Assembly: GCF_009695815.1 (NCBI RefSeq)
Contig: NZ_VUNE01000005.1
Coordinates: 62,001-126,000 of the forward strand
DNA length: 64,000 bases
Direction of reading: 5' to 3'
DNA from: Peptostreptococcus porci
GTDB taxonomy: Bacteria > Bacillota > Clostridia > Peptostreptococcales > Peptostreptococcaceae
The position numbers and the translations under genes were made by a program. Under the pieces are notes generated by a model that ran no database searches, had not been told where the DNA came from, and saw nothing but the letters and a program-made list of their open reading frames with translations. Below, piece by piece: positions 19,474 through 27,458 of this stretch. Every line of letters starts with the position of its first letter. Position 1 is the first letter of the stretch.

Positions 19474-19666
19474 CCATACCACCCCCTTTAGGTAGGCCCC
19501 CTCCCCCTCTTTCAAATGTTACATATCTGCTATTCTGTAATATATATTCTAGCTTTCACTTATCAGCCTGTGGTCTTTGATTTTCTATAACTTCCAACCA
19601 CCTTGACTGTATATACCTTGACTATAAATATTACACCAACTCATTATGTAACTTGTTGCTTATAAA

Positions 19667-20215
19667 TTAAAAATAACACATTGAATCATATGCATCACTC
19701 AATGTGTCTTGATTAATTCCTATATATCTTAGAGTAACACTCGGCTCACTATGATTAAATATATTCTGCAACACAGCTATATTCTTAGTCTTCAGATAGT
19801 AGTGATAGCCAAAAGTCTTTCGTAGACTGTGAGTTCCTGTGTGTTCAACACCAAACATCATGCAAGTCTCTTTGATTATCTTCCATGCGTGTTGTCTAGT
19901 CATTGGCTCAACTCCATCTTTCTTACTGTATATCAAGTAGTGATAGTCTTCTTTACCTTCAATATACTTATCAAGTACTTTCTTTAATCGCTTATTAATC
20001 TTGATGTCCTTATACTTACCAGTCTTTTTCTCTTTCAATCTTATATTGGACTTACCTCTGACATGCTTAACCTGTAGTCTGAGTATGTCTGATATTCGTA
20101 GACCAGTGTACAAGCCTAGATTGAATAGTATATAATTTCTTTCGTTAGTCTTCTCAAGATACATTAATATATCTTCAAGCTTATTCGTATCTCGTATTGG
20201 CTCTACATAGTTCAC
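19667..20215 (-). CDS. Tyrosine recombinase/integrase-family protein, catalytic domain only
   Basis: 182 aa containing all visible catalytic residues of tyrosine recombinases: Arg in TGLRISDILRL, His-x-x-Arg in THSLRKTFGYHYY, His in FNHSEPSVTLRY, and the nucleophile Tyr in RYIG. It lacks the SAM-like core-binding domain. Short proteins like this sit before HNH-terminase genes in many clostridial prophages. It is distinct from the integrase at 23507-24277. Confidence 0.88.
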   Translation of the reverse strand: MNYVEPIRDTNKLEDILMYLEKTNERNYILFNLGLYTGLRISDILRLQVKHVRGKSNIRLKEKKTGKYKDIKINKRLKKVLDKYIEGKEDYHYLIYSKKDGVEPMTRQHAWKIIKETCMMFGVEHTGTHSLRKTFGYHYYLKTKNIAVLQNIFNHSEPSVTLRYIGINQDTLSDAYDSMCYF

Positions 20216-20242
20216 ATATCATCACCTCACTTTCACGCAAGC

Positions 20243-20267
20243 AAAAAGGATACGCTCTCACGTATCC
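20243..20267 (-). terminator. Terminator after the RexAB-like pair
   Basis: A perfect 7-bp stem GGATACG / CGTATCC with a 6-nt loop is followed on the minus strand by TTTTT. It closes the two-gene cargo unit before the recombinase gene. Confidence 0.8.
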
Positions 20268-20386
20268 CTAGCTCGCTACTTAAATAAATGTACAGGAGGA
20301 ATAATGTCTTTTTATCATTACTTCCACAATACCATAATACCACATATTCAACTGCCATTTAGTGCCATGTTTATTCCATTACTTTT

Positions 20387-20962
20387 TTAGTAGTTATTAA
20401 ACATTTGTTTAACATTGAATCTAATAAATATATATGCATTATACAGAAGATTTTTAACCTCATATATTATCCTAATACTTATAAATAAATATACAAACGT
20501 AACTATAGCTGGCACGAGTTTACCAGTAATTACTAATATCATCCTCAACATATCGATGCTTATAAGCCTTATTAAAAAGGTATAAAAACACAATACAAAT
20601 AATAGAACTAAAGTAGACTCGAAACAATTCAAAAATTTATTCAGATAGTTTTTTTCTTCCTTTGGATACTCTCTTTTACTTAATTCTAATAAAGTTGCTT
20701 TCACAGAAAAGCTCATTAAAAAAGTGTATATAGTCATTCCTAAAGCAAACAATGCAATTCCTGTCTCAAACATTATACTATTTATCTCTATAAATCTTGA
20801 TGTAGTATTCTCTTCTCCGATGAAAAAAATAATGTATGCAAACAAAGAAACAAATAAAATAATACAAAAGAATCTATCTTCCTTAAGGGGATTTATCTCA
20901 GTCATTGAGTTTTTTAGTATATCTTTAAATTCTATGTCAACTAAATCTTTTTTGTTGCTCAT
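20387..20962 (-). CDS. Prophage cargo: four-TM membrane protein (RexB-like architecture)
   Basis: 191 aa with four hydrophobic segments (FFCIILFVSLFAYIIFFIG; IMFETGIALFALGMTIYTFL; STLVLLFVLCFYTFLIRLI; LVPAIVTFVYLFISIRIIY) and short charged loops. No family is recognised by sequence. It starts 24 bp after a soluble 316-aa protein gene, the two share one promoter, and a terminator follows. A soluble sensor plus a 4-TM effector is the organisation of lambda RexA/RexB; function here is an inference from architecture. Confidence 0.7.
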   Translation of the reverse strand: MSNKKDLVDIEFKDILKNSMTEINPLKEDRFFCIILFVSLFAYIIFFIGEENTTSRFIEINSIMFETGIALFALGMTIYTFLMSFSVKATLLELSKREYPKEEKNYLNKFLNCFESTLVLLFVLCFYTFLIRLISIDMLRMILVITGKLVPAIVTFVYLFISIRIIYEVKNLLYNAYIFIRFNVKQMFNNY

Positions 20963-20986
20963 ACTCTTTTCATCTCCTTAATAAAA

Positions 20987-21937
20987 TCACTTTACAAATT
21001 TACTTATAATCTTAGAAAACTTATCGTATAAGTATGTATTGCCTTCATCAGAATAAAGAATCTCTTTATACTTTTTAAGATATTTTACTATTTTCCCATC
21101 ATCAATTTCTTTAATTTTTTCTTTCTCTAACTCAATACTTTCTATGGTTTCAAAATCGTCATCTTTCAATGTTTTTGGCTTACCACTAAGATCTTTGCCA
21201 TCAATCCTTTTTTCTACATTTGACTTTGAAATTTTTACCGTTTCTACAATTTCATCTAAATCTTTTGGTGATACATATGTCAAATATACGTGCCTAGATT
21301 TTGTTTCTCTCCTACTGTTGTCAACTTCATCTAGTAACCCTTGTTTGTCTACTTTGCCATTCAAAGTTAAAAACTTCAGTCTTACTTTGCTTATATGACT
21401 AAATTTTTTCATCTCTGTCTCTATACTTTCATCAAGTGGTATATTCACTATATCAACTACTGCATACGGTATGCTTTCTCCAGATTTCCTTTTTCTTTTT
21501 TCCCTATCATAGTCAAAAATATATTTAAGATATGATTTTAAATTTACTAAATTAGGACTCTTATTATCTTCCTTTATCAATGCAATCCTATGATTTTTCA
21601 AAAACAAATAAAACTTTGACCAATTAGATCCTTTTAATTCTGCATAATTTTCAATTATTTCCCCATTATCCCAATATTTATCTCTTTCAAATTTAACATT
21701 ATGTTCAAAGATTCCTGTTAGAACGTATTCTTCATCTAACAATTTTAACTCGACACCAAATATCCTAAAGTAATTGTCACTATCCTCAACTCCATCTTTT
21801 TTTACATATTTTTTTGTTTCACTTGTGATCACTGGATAAAATATTGATTCAAAATGCTCAAGTAATGATTCATTCTCTTTTCCGAAAGTCATATTTAAAT
21901 TACCAAAATATAGGTTTTTAACTTTATCACTTTTCAT
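20987..21937 (-). CDS. Prophage cargo: soluble 316-aa protein paired with a 4-TM protein
   Basis: Not assigned to a family. The preferred start is ATG at 21937 (MKSDKVKNLYFGNLNMTFG), preceded by AAAGGAGGT; the longer frame from 22006 would overlap the promoter. The N-terminal ~200 residues look globular (FGVELKLLDEEYVLTGIFEHNVKF, IPYAVVDIVNIPLD), and a lysine-rich helical region follows (KTLKDDDFETIESIELEK). No membrane segments. It forms an independent unit with the 4-TM gene downstream. By analogy with RexA it could be a cytoplasmic sensor, which is a hypothesis. Confidence 0.7.
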   Translation of the reverse strand: MKSDKVKNLYFGNLNMTFGKENESLLEHFESIFYPVITSETKKYVKKDGVEDSDNYFRIFGVELKLLDEEYVLTGIFEHNVKFERDKYWDNGEIIENYAELKGSNWSKFYLFLKNHRIALIKEDNKSPNLVNLKSYLKYIFDYDREKRKRKSGESIPYAVVDIVNIPLDESIETEMKKFSHISKVRLKFLTLNGKVDKQGLLDEVDNSRRETKSRHVYLTYVSPKDLDEIVETVKISKSNVEKRIDGKDLSGKPKTLKDDDFETIESIELEKEKIKEIDDGKIVKYLKKYKEILYSDEGNTYLYDKFSKIISKFVK

Positions 21938-21974
21938 TTTTAATACCTCCTTTAGTATATCCATTCTTAATATA

Positions 21975-22003
21975 ACTATACCAAAGGAAAATGTTTTATT
22001 CAA
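21975..22003 (-). promoter_or_regulatory. Promoter of the RexAB-like pair
   Basis: -35 TTGAAT (21998-22003) and -10 TATAGT (21975-21980) with a 17-bp spacer on the minus strand, overlapping the end of the upstream phage gene region. It supplies the cargo pair with expression independent of phage late transcription. Confidence 0.78.
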
Positions 22004-22006
22004 CAC

Positions 22007-22423
22007 CTATACAATGTTTTCATCAATTATTTTCTGAATTCTCTCTAATGACTCCCTATGCAATTTATATATATGTCTAATATTATATCCAAGTTCAATC
22101 GCAATCTTTTCCCACTCCTTGTAGTGCACATATCTTTCCAACAAAATATACTCTAATGTATTATCCCCTACCCTACTTATTGTAATCATAATTTCCTCAA
22201 TAACTAGTAACTTCTCTTTAATCCTATCATTGATTTGACTTTTCAAGTCTACAGCCTTACACATAAGTCCTTCAGTAGATGACCTACCACTTGTCTGTAT
22301 TTTATCGCCATAATTGATAGCACCACCATGAATCATAGTTTCTAATTCAAGTAACTGATATTCCATTGATTCAATTAATTTATCAAGATTATACTTTCTT
22401 TACAAATATTCTTTAGCCGTCAT
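22007..22423 (-). pseudogene. DUF1492-type phage regulator, nonsense mutation at codon 8
   Basis: Phage late-gene regulator class with a sigma-like helix-turn-helix at the C-terminus (LLERYVHYKEWEKIAIELGYNIRHIYKLHRESL). The original start is the ATG at 22423 with an AAGGAGGGG site, reading MTAKEYL, then TAA at 22400-22402, then continuing in frame RKYNLDKLIESMEYQLLELE. Known family members begin MTAKEYL followed by a similar helix, which supports one gene with a point mutation. A restart at ATG 22366 lacks a ribosome-binding site. Confidence 0.85.
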
Positions 22424-22435
22424 CTACTCCCCTCC

Positions 22436-22552
22436 TTAGTAACCTTCTGTAATTCTCCTATGTCTGACATAGTCGTTCCACCTGTCATCCCCTATAAATT
22501 CTACCAGTTCTCCGAATAGCTGATAGAATGCTGTCAATTCTCCACTCTCCAT
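22436..22552 (-). CDS. Small phage protein
   Basis: 38 aa (MESGELTAFYQLFGELVEFI...), acidic at first and basic at the end, with a strong GAGGAGG ribosome-binding site 8 nt upstream. The stop codon is next to the AAGGAGG of the following gene. No family; the good site and tight packing support it being translated. Confidence 0.55.
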   Translation of the reverse strand: MESGELTAFYQLFGELVEFIGDDRWNDYVRHRRITEGY

Positions 22553-22563
22553 CTATTTCCTCC

Positions 22564-22662
22564 TCACAGAATAAAGACCCATCTGCATATATGGTGTATT
22601 CCATACTTTACCCACATTACGTCTATTAGATCCTCTACTGCTGAAATTATGCTACTGCTCAT
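22564..22662 (-). CDS. Possible small phage protein after ssb
   Basis: 32 aa (MSSSIISAVEDLIDVMW...), with AGGAGG 7 nt before the ATG, directly after the ssb stop. The C-terminal half looks poor, and a different frame of the same DNA (starting near 22620) gives a more protein-like acidic sequence (MEYTIYADGSLFCEEE). A frameshift or overlapping small gene is possible. Weak call. Confidence 0.35.
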   Translation of the reverse strand: MSSSIISAVEDLIDVMWVKYGIHHICRWVFIL

Positions 22663-22673
22663 ATCTATACCTC

Positions 22674-23108
22674 CTAAAATGGCACGTCATCATCATTAAC
22701 CACATCAAACTCACTAGGACTAACTACATTGCTCGGCTCAAACTTTGGTCCCTCAAAATTCTCACCTTGGACACCAGACTTCTTAGCAGACTCCAGCGAT
22801 TGAATATTTCTAGCAGCGACCTTCGTAAATGATCTATTATTTCCGTCATCAGCCACATATTTATCGACTCTAATACTACCTTGTACAGCCACCAGTCTGC
22901 CCTTGCCAACATAGTTAGCTGTATACTCAGCTGGCTTGCCCATTATCTCGCAAGGAATAAAGTCAGTTGTTGTTGACCCGTCCCTATTCTTATAATCTCT
23001 ATCAATGGCCAACGTGAATGTTGTTACCGGTGTGCCAGAACCAGGTATATACCTTAACTCCGGATTCTTAGTCAATCTTCCTACCAATACTACATTGTTC
23101 ATCTTCAC
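22674..23108 (-). CDS. ssb: Phage single-stranded DNA-binding protein
   Basis: 144 aa OB-fold SSB: NNVVLVGRLTKNPELRYIPG, VTTFTLAIDRDYKN, TDFIPCEIMGKPAE, GRLVAVQGSIRVDKY, and the acidic C-terminal tip DDDVPF that recruits partners. It binds ssDNA during replication and recombination. It is the only replication-linked gene left, since neighbouring early genes (helicase, recombinase, repressor) are missing. It is transcribed with the small genes downstream. Confidence 0.95.
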   Translation of the reverse strand: MKMNNVVLVGRLTKNPELRYIPGSGTPVTTFTLAIDRDYKNRDGSTTTDFIPCEIMGKPAEYTANYVGKGRLVAVQGSIRVDKYVADDGNNRSFTKVAARNIQSLESAKKSGVQGENFEGPKFEPSNVVSPSEFDVVNDDDVPF

Positions 23109-23149
23109 CCTCCTGAAATAATTCTTCTAATATTCTCCTTTGCCCGCCC

Positions 23150-23419
23150 TTATAAATCTACCTCAACACTTACATACATCCTGTAATCAGTCGAATCATC
23201 CCTTTTCACATCTTTAATTTTCGATGCTTTAGGAATACTTTCGCAACTCTCATGCAATTCCTTTATAGCAACCTCTATATAATCAGCCGCCATTTTCCTA
23301 ATATCCCAAGTCCTCTTAGCTTGAGTCACTCCGCCAAACATTTCAAAATCCGGTATATAAATAATCCAATCTTTTTCAACTTCTCTCGCAACAATAGGAT
23401 ATGTAAATACTTTTTTCAT
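23150..23419 (-). CDS. HicB-like antitoxin-type protein (orphan)
   Basis: 89 aa with the HicB-like N-terminal beta domain (FTYPIVAREVEKDWIIYIPDFE...GGVTQA) and the helix KMAADYIEVAIKELHES typical of the family. HicB normally pairs with a HicA toxin of ~60 aa; no HicA-like frame is visible next to it. It may be an orphan regulator or the surviving half of a pair lost with the early region. It is the last gene before the deletion edge next to the integrase. Confidence 0.7.
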   Translation of the reverse strand: MKKVFTYPIVAREVEKDWIIYIPDFEMFGGVTQAKRTWDIRKMAADYIEVAIKELHESCESIPKASKIKDVKRDDSTDYRMYVSVEVDL

Positions 23420-23506
23420 GTTTACCTCCTAACCAAATCCCCAACTTCAACCTGCTTAAACTTATCTTTATCAACCGATATACATATACGCTCATCCGTA
23501 CTATCC

Positions 23507-24277
23507 ATGAAAGATTTATTTATTGAAGACATAACACCTACTACAATACTGTCATGGCAAAATGAATTAAAATCTATGGGTAAAACAAATAACACTATTA
23601 ATATGTCAACAGAAATATTATTTAGTATTTACCAGTATAACTGTAAAATGCATAATAAACAATACAACCCTGTTCAGGCAATCGAAAGATTAGAAGTTGA
23701 TAAAAAGGAAATGCAAATCTGGACATTGGAAGAATTCAACAAATTTACTGCATTGTTATCATCCTATGAACAAGTTATAGCTTTTAGAATACTTTTTTTC
23801 AGTGGTATAAGATATGGAGAATTACTAGGTCTTACAGTGCAAGACATACATGATGATTACATAGATATTAATAAATCATATGATTATAGAGATAAGGTCC
23901 ATGTTAAAACTAAAAATAAACAGTCTGTACGAAAGGTATATATACCTAAATTTATCATGGAAGAAATAAGAGACTATATCTCTACTTTTTTTAAACCAAC
24001 CCCTACTTTAAGACTTTTTCAACACTCAACAAATACTTGGTTACAAAGTCAGATGAAACGCACATGTATTAAGCATAACCTCAAACATATAAGAGTACAC
24101 GACCTTAGACATTCGCATGCTAGCATGTTGATTAATAATGGTGTTGATGTATATATAGTATCAAAAAGATTAGGTCATAAAAATATACTTACAACAATAA
24201 ATGTATATGCTCATCTATACGAAGAAAGAGAATCAGAAGTCCTAGAAGTCTTGGACTCATTGATAGATAACGTATAG
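23507..24277 (+). pseudogene. Phage integrase (tyrosine recombinase), N-terminus lost
   Basis: The catalytic domain is intact: Arg in FFSGIRYGELLGLTVQD, His-x-x-Arg in VHDLRHSHASML, His in RLGHKNILTTINVY, nucleophile Tyr in VYAHLYEE. The core-binding segment is partly present (ITPTTILSWQNELKSMG), but the ~100-residue arm-binding N-terminus is missing. The open frame upstream of 23507 merely reads antisense through the HicB-like gene. The gene ends 80 bp from the attR core, as usual for an integrase. A shortened protein from ATG 23507 is possible but would not bind arm sites. Confidence 0.85.
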
Positions 24278-24300
24278 ACAAAAGTAATATAAAGTAAATT

Positions 24301-24320
24301 TTGCTACCAAAATGCTACCA
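24301..24320 (+). repeat. Integrase arm-type site, right copy
   Basis: TTGCTACCAAAATGCTACCA, direct repeat of 8170-8189 (19/20 identical), between the integrase stop and the attR core. A short CTAGCTGG-type palindrome (AGCTAGGCGATTAACCTAGCT) follows. Confidence 0.75.
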
Positions 24321-24357
24321 GCTAGGCGATTAACCTAGCTGGACATATTGGTATTAA

Positions 24358-24370
24358 TATTATTTAGCTG
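24358..24370 (+). other. attR core, overlapping nox stop codon
   Basis: TATTATTTAGCTG, identical to 8035-8047. On the minus strand it covers the final Ala-Lys-stop codons of nox, so integration left the nox reading frame unchanged. Confidence 0.8.
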
Positions 24371-25697
24371 TTATTGCTGCCATTGTAATATAATTATACG
24401 GCTGGTTGAAGTGAGGCAAGAAGAATATATCTAAAAGAGCTAATCTTTCTATAGTCACTTTTTCCTGAATTGCTAGAGAGAACATATGGATTCCCATAGA
24501 CATATCGTATTCAGATGCCATCTGAGCACCAAGAACAACTCTAGTCTTCTTATCATAAACTATTCTCAATTTAACACTTGGGTTTGAAGTTTCGATGAAA
24601 GCTGGTTTCTGAAGATCTTCAAAATCAGTGTATCCAACTTCGATTCCAAGCTTTTCTGCCTTTGCTACAGTTATACCAGTAGAAACCATCTTTAAGTCAT
24701 AAATGCTTATACCGTTTGATCCCTGTACACCAATTGATTCAATTTCAGTACCTGCAGCATTATGAGCAGCAACGATACCACTTCTAACTGCATTTGTTGC
24801 AAGCGCTATATAATTTCTATCATCTATTGTGTTATCATAAACAGTTGCACAATCACCTATAGCATATACATCCTTTATGCTAGTTTCCTGCTTTTTGTTT
24901 ACAAGATAAGCACCATTTCTGAACAATTCCAAGCTATCTTTTCCTAAAGCGTTGTTAGGTCTGAATCCTATTGATAGAATAACCATATCCGCCTTTATTT
25001 CTTTCTTATCAGTTACTACTGCAGTAACCTTTCCATTTTCACCCTTGATTTCTTGAACAGCCTGTCCAAATTCAAGATTAATATTATGATCTTCAAGATT
25101 TTTCTTCATAAGAGAAGTAAATGGTTCATCATAGTATGCTGGTAAACATGTATCGGCAATATCAACCATTGTTACATTCTTTCCATGTCTTTCAAATGCC
25201 TCTGCTAATTCAACACCTATGTATCCAGCACCTACAACAGTAATATCTTTTATTTCAGGATTTTCTAATTTCTTAATTACCTCTGCAGCATTCTGGTATA
25301 ATTTAACCTGCTGAACGTTTTCTAGGTCCTTACCAGGAATTGTAGGGATTATTGGAAGAGATCCAGTAGCCAATATTATCTTGTCATAAGAATCTTCTAC
25401 TTCTGTTCCATCTGATAAAGTAACATACACTTTTTTGTTTTCGAAGTCTATCTTGTGAACATCTGCTTCCATATGCACTTTTGCACCCATTTCTTCTAGA
25501 GATTCTTTTGTTGCATAGAATAAACCTTCTGCTCCAGAAATCTGATTTCCTATCCATAATGCCATACCACAGCCCAAGAATGAAATATTGTTATTCTTGT
25601 CATATACCACTACTTCATTTCCTTCATAATTCCCTAAAATCGTTTTGATTGCTGCTGTACCAGCATGGTTAGAACCAACAACTATAATCTTGCTCAT
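24360..25697 (-). CDS. nox: NADH oxidase (FAD-dependent, CoA-disulfide reductase/Nox2 family)
   Basis: 445 aa. The N-terminal FAD fold begins [18 protein letters not shown], the redox-active Cys lies in [14 protein letters not shown], the NAD fold is [20 protein letters not shown], and the second FAD motif is [13 protein letters not shown]. The single active Cys and the overall sequence match water-forming NADH oxidases, which detoxify O2 in anaerobes while regenerating NAD+. The last codons coincide with the prophage attachment core. A GGAGGG ribosome-binding site precedes the ATG. CoA-disulfide reductase activity cannot be excluded. Confidence 0.93.
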   Translation of the reverse strand: MSKIIVVGSNHAGTAAIKTILGNYEGNEVVVYDKNNNISFLGCGMALWIGNQISGAEGLFYATKESLEEMGAKVHMEADVHKIDFENKKVYVTLSDGTEVEDSYDKIILATGSLPIIPTIPGKDLENVQQVKLYQNAAEVIKKLENPEIKDITVVGAGYIGVELAEAFERHGKNVTMVDIADTCLPAYYDEPFTSLMKKNLEDHNINLEFGQAVQEIKGENGKVTAVVTDKKEIKADMVILSIGFRPNNALGKDSLELFRNGAYLVNKKQETSIKDVYAIGDCATVYDNTIDDRNYIALATNAVRSGIVAAHNAAGTEIESIGVQGSNGISIYDLKMVSTGITVAKAEKLGIEVGYTDFEDLQKPAFIETSNPSVKLRIVYDKKTRVVLGAQMASEYDMSMGIHMFSLAIQEKVTIERLALLDIFFLPHFNQPYNYITMAAITAK

Positions 25698-26035
25698 AAT
25701 AAAACCCTCCGTTTAAAAAATAATTAATAATATGTATTTTTTGTCTTCACATATAGTGTTTTGGAAAGCAAACTTTATAAACCACGAAAAACATGGCAAA
25801 GAATTCAATGTTGTTTTTATATTAACACTAAAAATTCACATAACAACTCAAAACCACTTTGCGAAAACCTTCTCACTTACTTGATACCCCGTAAAAATAT
25901 AAATAAACATTTTTTTTCGTTAATTTTTAATATTTTTTTAATTATCAAAACTACTAAAGAAAAACTTTGAATTATGTTTGATATCATCAAATGTATTTAC
26001 CATATAATATCACTATCTTCTAAACCATCTCACTA
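25698..26035. other. Intergenic region between nox and the sensor kinase gene
   Basis: 338 bp, AT-rich. It must contain the nox promoter (nox is read leftward), but no strongly matched -35/-10 pair was recognised. Short plus-strand open frames here have no ribosome-binding site or recognisable product. Confidence 0.4.
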
Positions 26036-27406
26036 TTATTTAATTAGCACAATTGATACAATAAAATTTGGCTTGTCATGTTTTATCTCAATTCTACCAT
26101 TGTATTTATTTACTATATCTTTTACAGATTTTAAACCAAATGCCGCCTCTTCGTGCCTTGTAGATACAAATTCTTCGCCTCGTTTAATTATAATATTGTT
26201 AAATTTATTTGAAACTCTTACAACAATGATATTACTTGTCCTTTTTGTCAGTATTATTTCAATACATCTATCATTTATTGGCATATCTAGTGAAGCTAGC
26301 AGTGAGTTTTCCAGTAAATTGCCAATTAACACGCATAGATCCATTTCCTCTACAAGAATGTCACTATCAAAATCTATTTTAAATTTGCATATTATATTAT
26401 TTTCGACAAAATTGTTTTCGTAATGTGTTAAGATAGCATTCAGCGGCAAACATGATGTAAATTCCCTGATTGCTGTAGGCATTGAATCAATATATTTTAT
26501 TACATATTTTTTCAATTCTTCATATCTCTTTTCCTCAATCAATTCATTTATTACTATCAAATGATGTCTAAAATCGTGCTTCATTCTTCTATTATTCATA
26601 ATAAGTTCATTTAAGTTATTATACTGCTCTGTCTGTATTTTGAGCATAATGTTTCTTTCCTCAGTTTCTCTGCTATTTTTTACATATCTCGCTATATCGT
26701 AATACAAACAGTATATAATAACTGTAACAATAAATAATACTAAAAGCGAAATAATATATATCAACATTGACCTACCTATCCACATATATGAATTATAGTA
26801 AGGTACAACAATAAATGAAATTAAAGTGACAATTGCAGGATATAAAGTCATCATTTTCCAAACCCTTTTGTCCCTAAATTCATACATAAAATCCTTTAAA
26901 TAACCCTTCAGTGAAAAATGCAGAACAGCTAGCATTAGAATTTCAAAAAATATTCCTGAACCGTGAACATCCATACTCTTAGTAACGAAAATATCCGACT
27001 TCGGATGTAAAAAAACGTCCAAAACACGTTTAAAGAGGAAACTGAAACCATAAATCAAAGTACAAGAGAAGACAAGAAAAATAAATGGGTAAAACCCTAA
27101 ATCAACTGCCTTTTTATACATAACAACGAAAATAATAATTGAGATAACAACTGTCAGTAAGTTCTGATATGGTGGTCTTACAAATATTCCACAAGCATAT
27201 ATATCAACAAATAATAATATTATTGTAATTATACTTTTTTTAACTAATTCAGCTCGTGATACAATTATGCGTTCTTTTATAGAAACCAAAAAAAACATCA
27301 TTAATATAGCTATAGAAATCAACTCCACAGAAAAAGTTTTGATAACTTGTACATATATAGGCATACTATTATTTTGTAAAGAAACTAGAAATCTTATGTT
27401 ATCCAT
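26036..27406 (-). CDS. AgrC-like GHKL sensor histidine kinase
   Basis: About 456 aa. Six or more hydrophobic segments occupy the first ~220 residues (e.g. LISIAILMMFFLVSI, LLTVVISIIIFVVMY), followed by a coiled linker, the phospho-acceptor region MKHDFRHHLIVINELI, and a GHKL ATPase domain (LIGNLLENSLLASL as N-box, EEAAFGLKSVKDIVNKYNG as G-box). This is the quorum-sensing AgrC/ComD-like layout. The start at 27406 is chosen for its GGAGGAG site. It is followed on the same strand by nox and preceded by its response regulator. No AgrB/AgrD genes are in view. Confidence 0.87.
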   Translation of the reverse strand: MDNIRFLVSLQNNSMPIYVQVIKTFSVELISIAILMMFFLVSIKERIIVSRAELVKKSIITIILLFVDIYACGIFVRPPYQNLLTVVISIIIFVVMYKKAVDLGFYPFIFLVFSCTLIYGFSFLFKRVLDVFLHPKSDIFVTKSMDVHGSGIFFEILMLAVLHFSLKGYLKDFMYEFRDKRVWKMMTLYPAIVTLISFIVVPYYNSYMWIGRSMLIYIISLLVLFIVTVIIYCLYYDIARYVKNSRETEERNIMLKIQTEQYNNLNELIMNNRRMKHDFRHHLIVINELIEEKRYEELKKYVIKYIDSMPTAIREFTSCLPLNAILTHYENNFVENNIICKFKIDFDSDILVEEMDLCVLIGNLLENSLLASLDMPINDRCIEIILTKRTSNIIVVRVSNKFNNIIIKRGEEFVSTRHEEAAFGLKSVKDIVNKYNGRIEIKHDKPNFIVSIVLIK

Positions 27407-27458
27407 ATTTTTTCTCCTCCTTCTTCTTTTCATACTTATATATTAACCGTTATTGCAT

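Larger units (their letters stand above)
8035..24370. mobile_element. Eroded HK97-type prophage integrated at nox 3' end
   Basis: The boundaries are 13-bp direct repeats (TATTATTTAGCTG), with 20-bp integrase arm-type repeats just inside each end. The late genes on the minus strand run recombinase, HNH, TerS, TerL, portal, protease/capsid, connectors, tail remnant, holin, amidase; the integrase is on the plus strand at the right end. Repressor, replication, tail-tube, tape-measure and baseplate genes are absent. Three gene fusions or truncations and two nonsense-broken genes show it cannot form virions unaided. Confidence 0.88.

Noticed and set aside
19581-19640. Tandem ACCTTGACT repeat as promoter or operator
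   Set aside because: Two CCTTGACT copies 15 bp apart lie after the recombinase gene, but no gene starts appropriately downstream and no paired -10/-35 is convincing.
14914-22402. Stop-codon recoding (TAA/TAG as Gln) in the prophage
   Set aside because: Other prophage genes such as ssb (TAG) and the holin and 46-aa lysis-cassette gene (TAA) end at normal lengths with these codons, and both TAA and TAG would need recoding. Point mutation is simpler.
23150-23419. Functional HicAB toxin-antitoxin pair
   Set aside because: No HicA-like small basic protein with a central His is encoded on either side; only HicB-like sequence is seen.
23252-23506. N-terminal extension of the integrase frame
   Set aside because: The extension reads antisense through the HicB-like gene, lacks integrase-like sequence and has no ribosome-binding site at its start.
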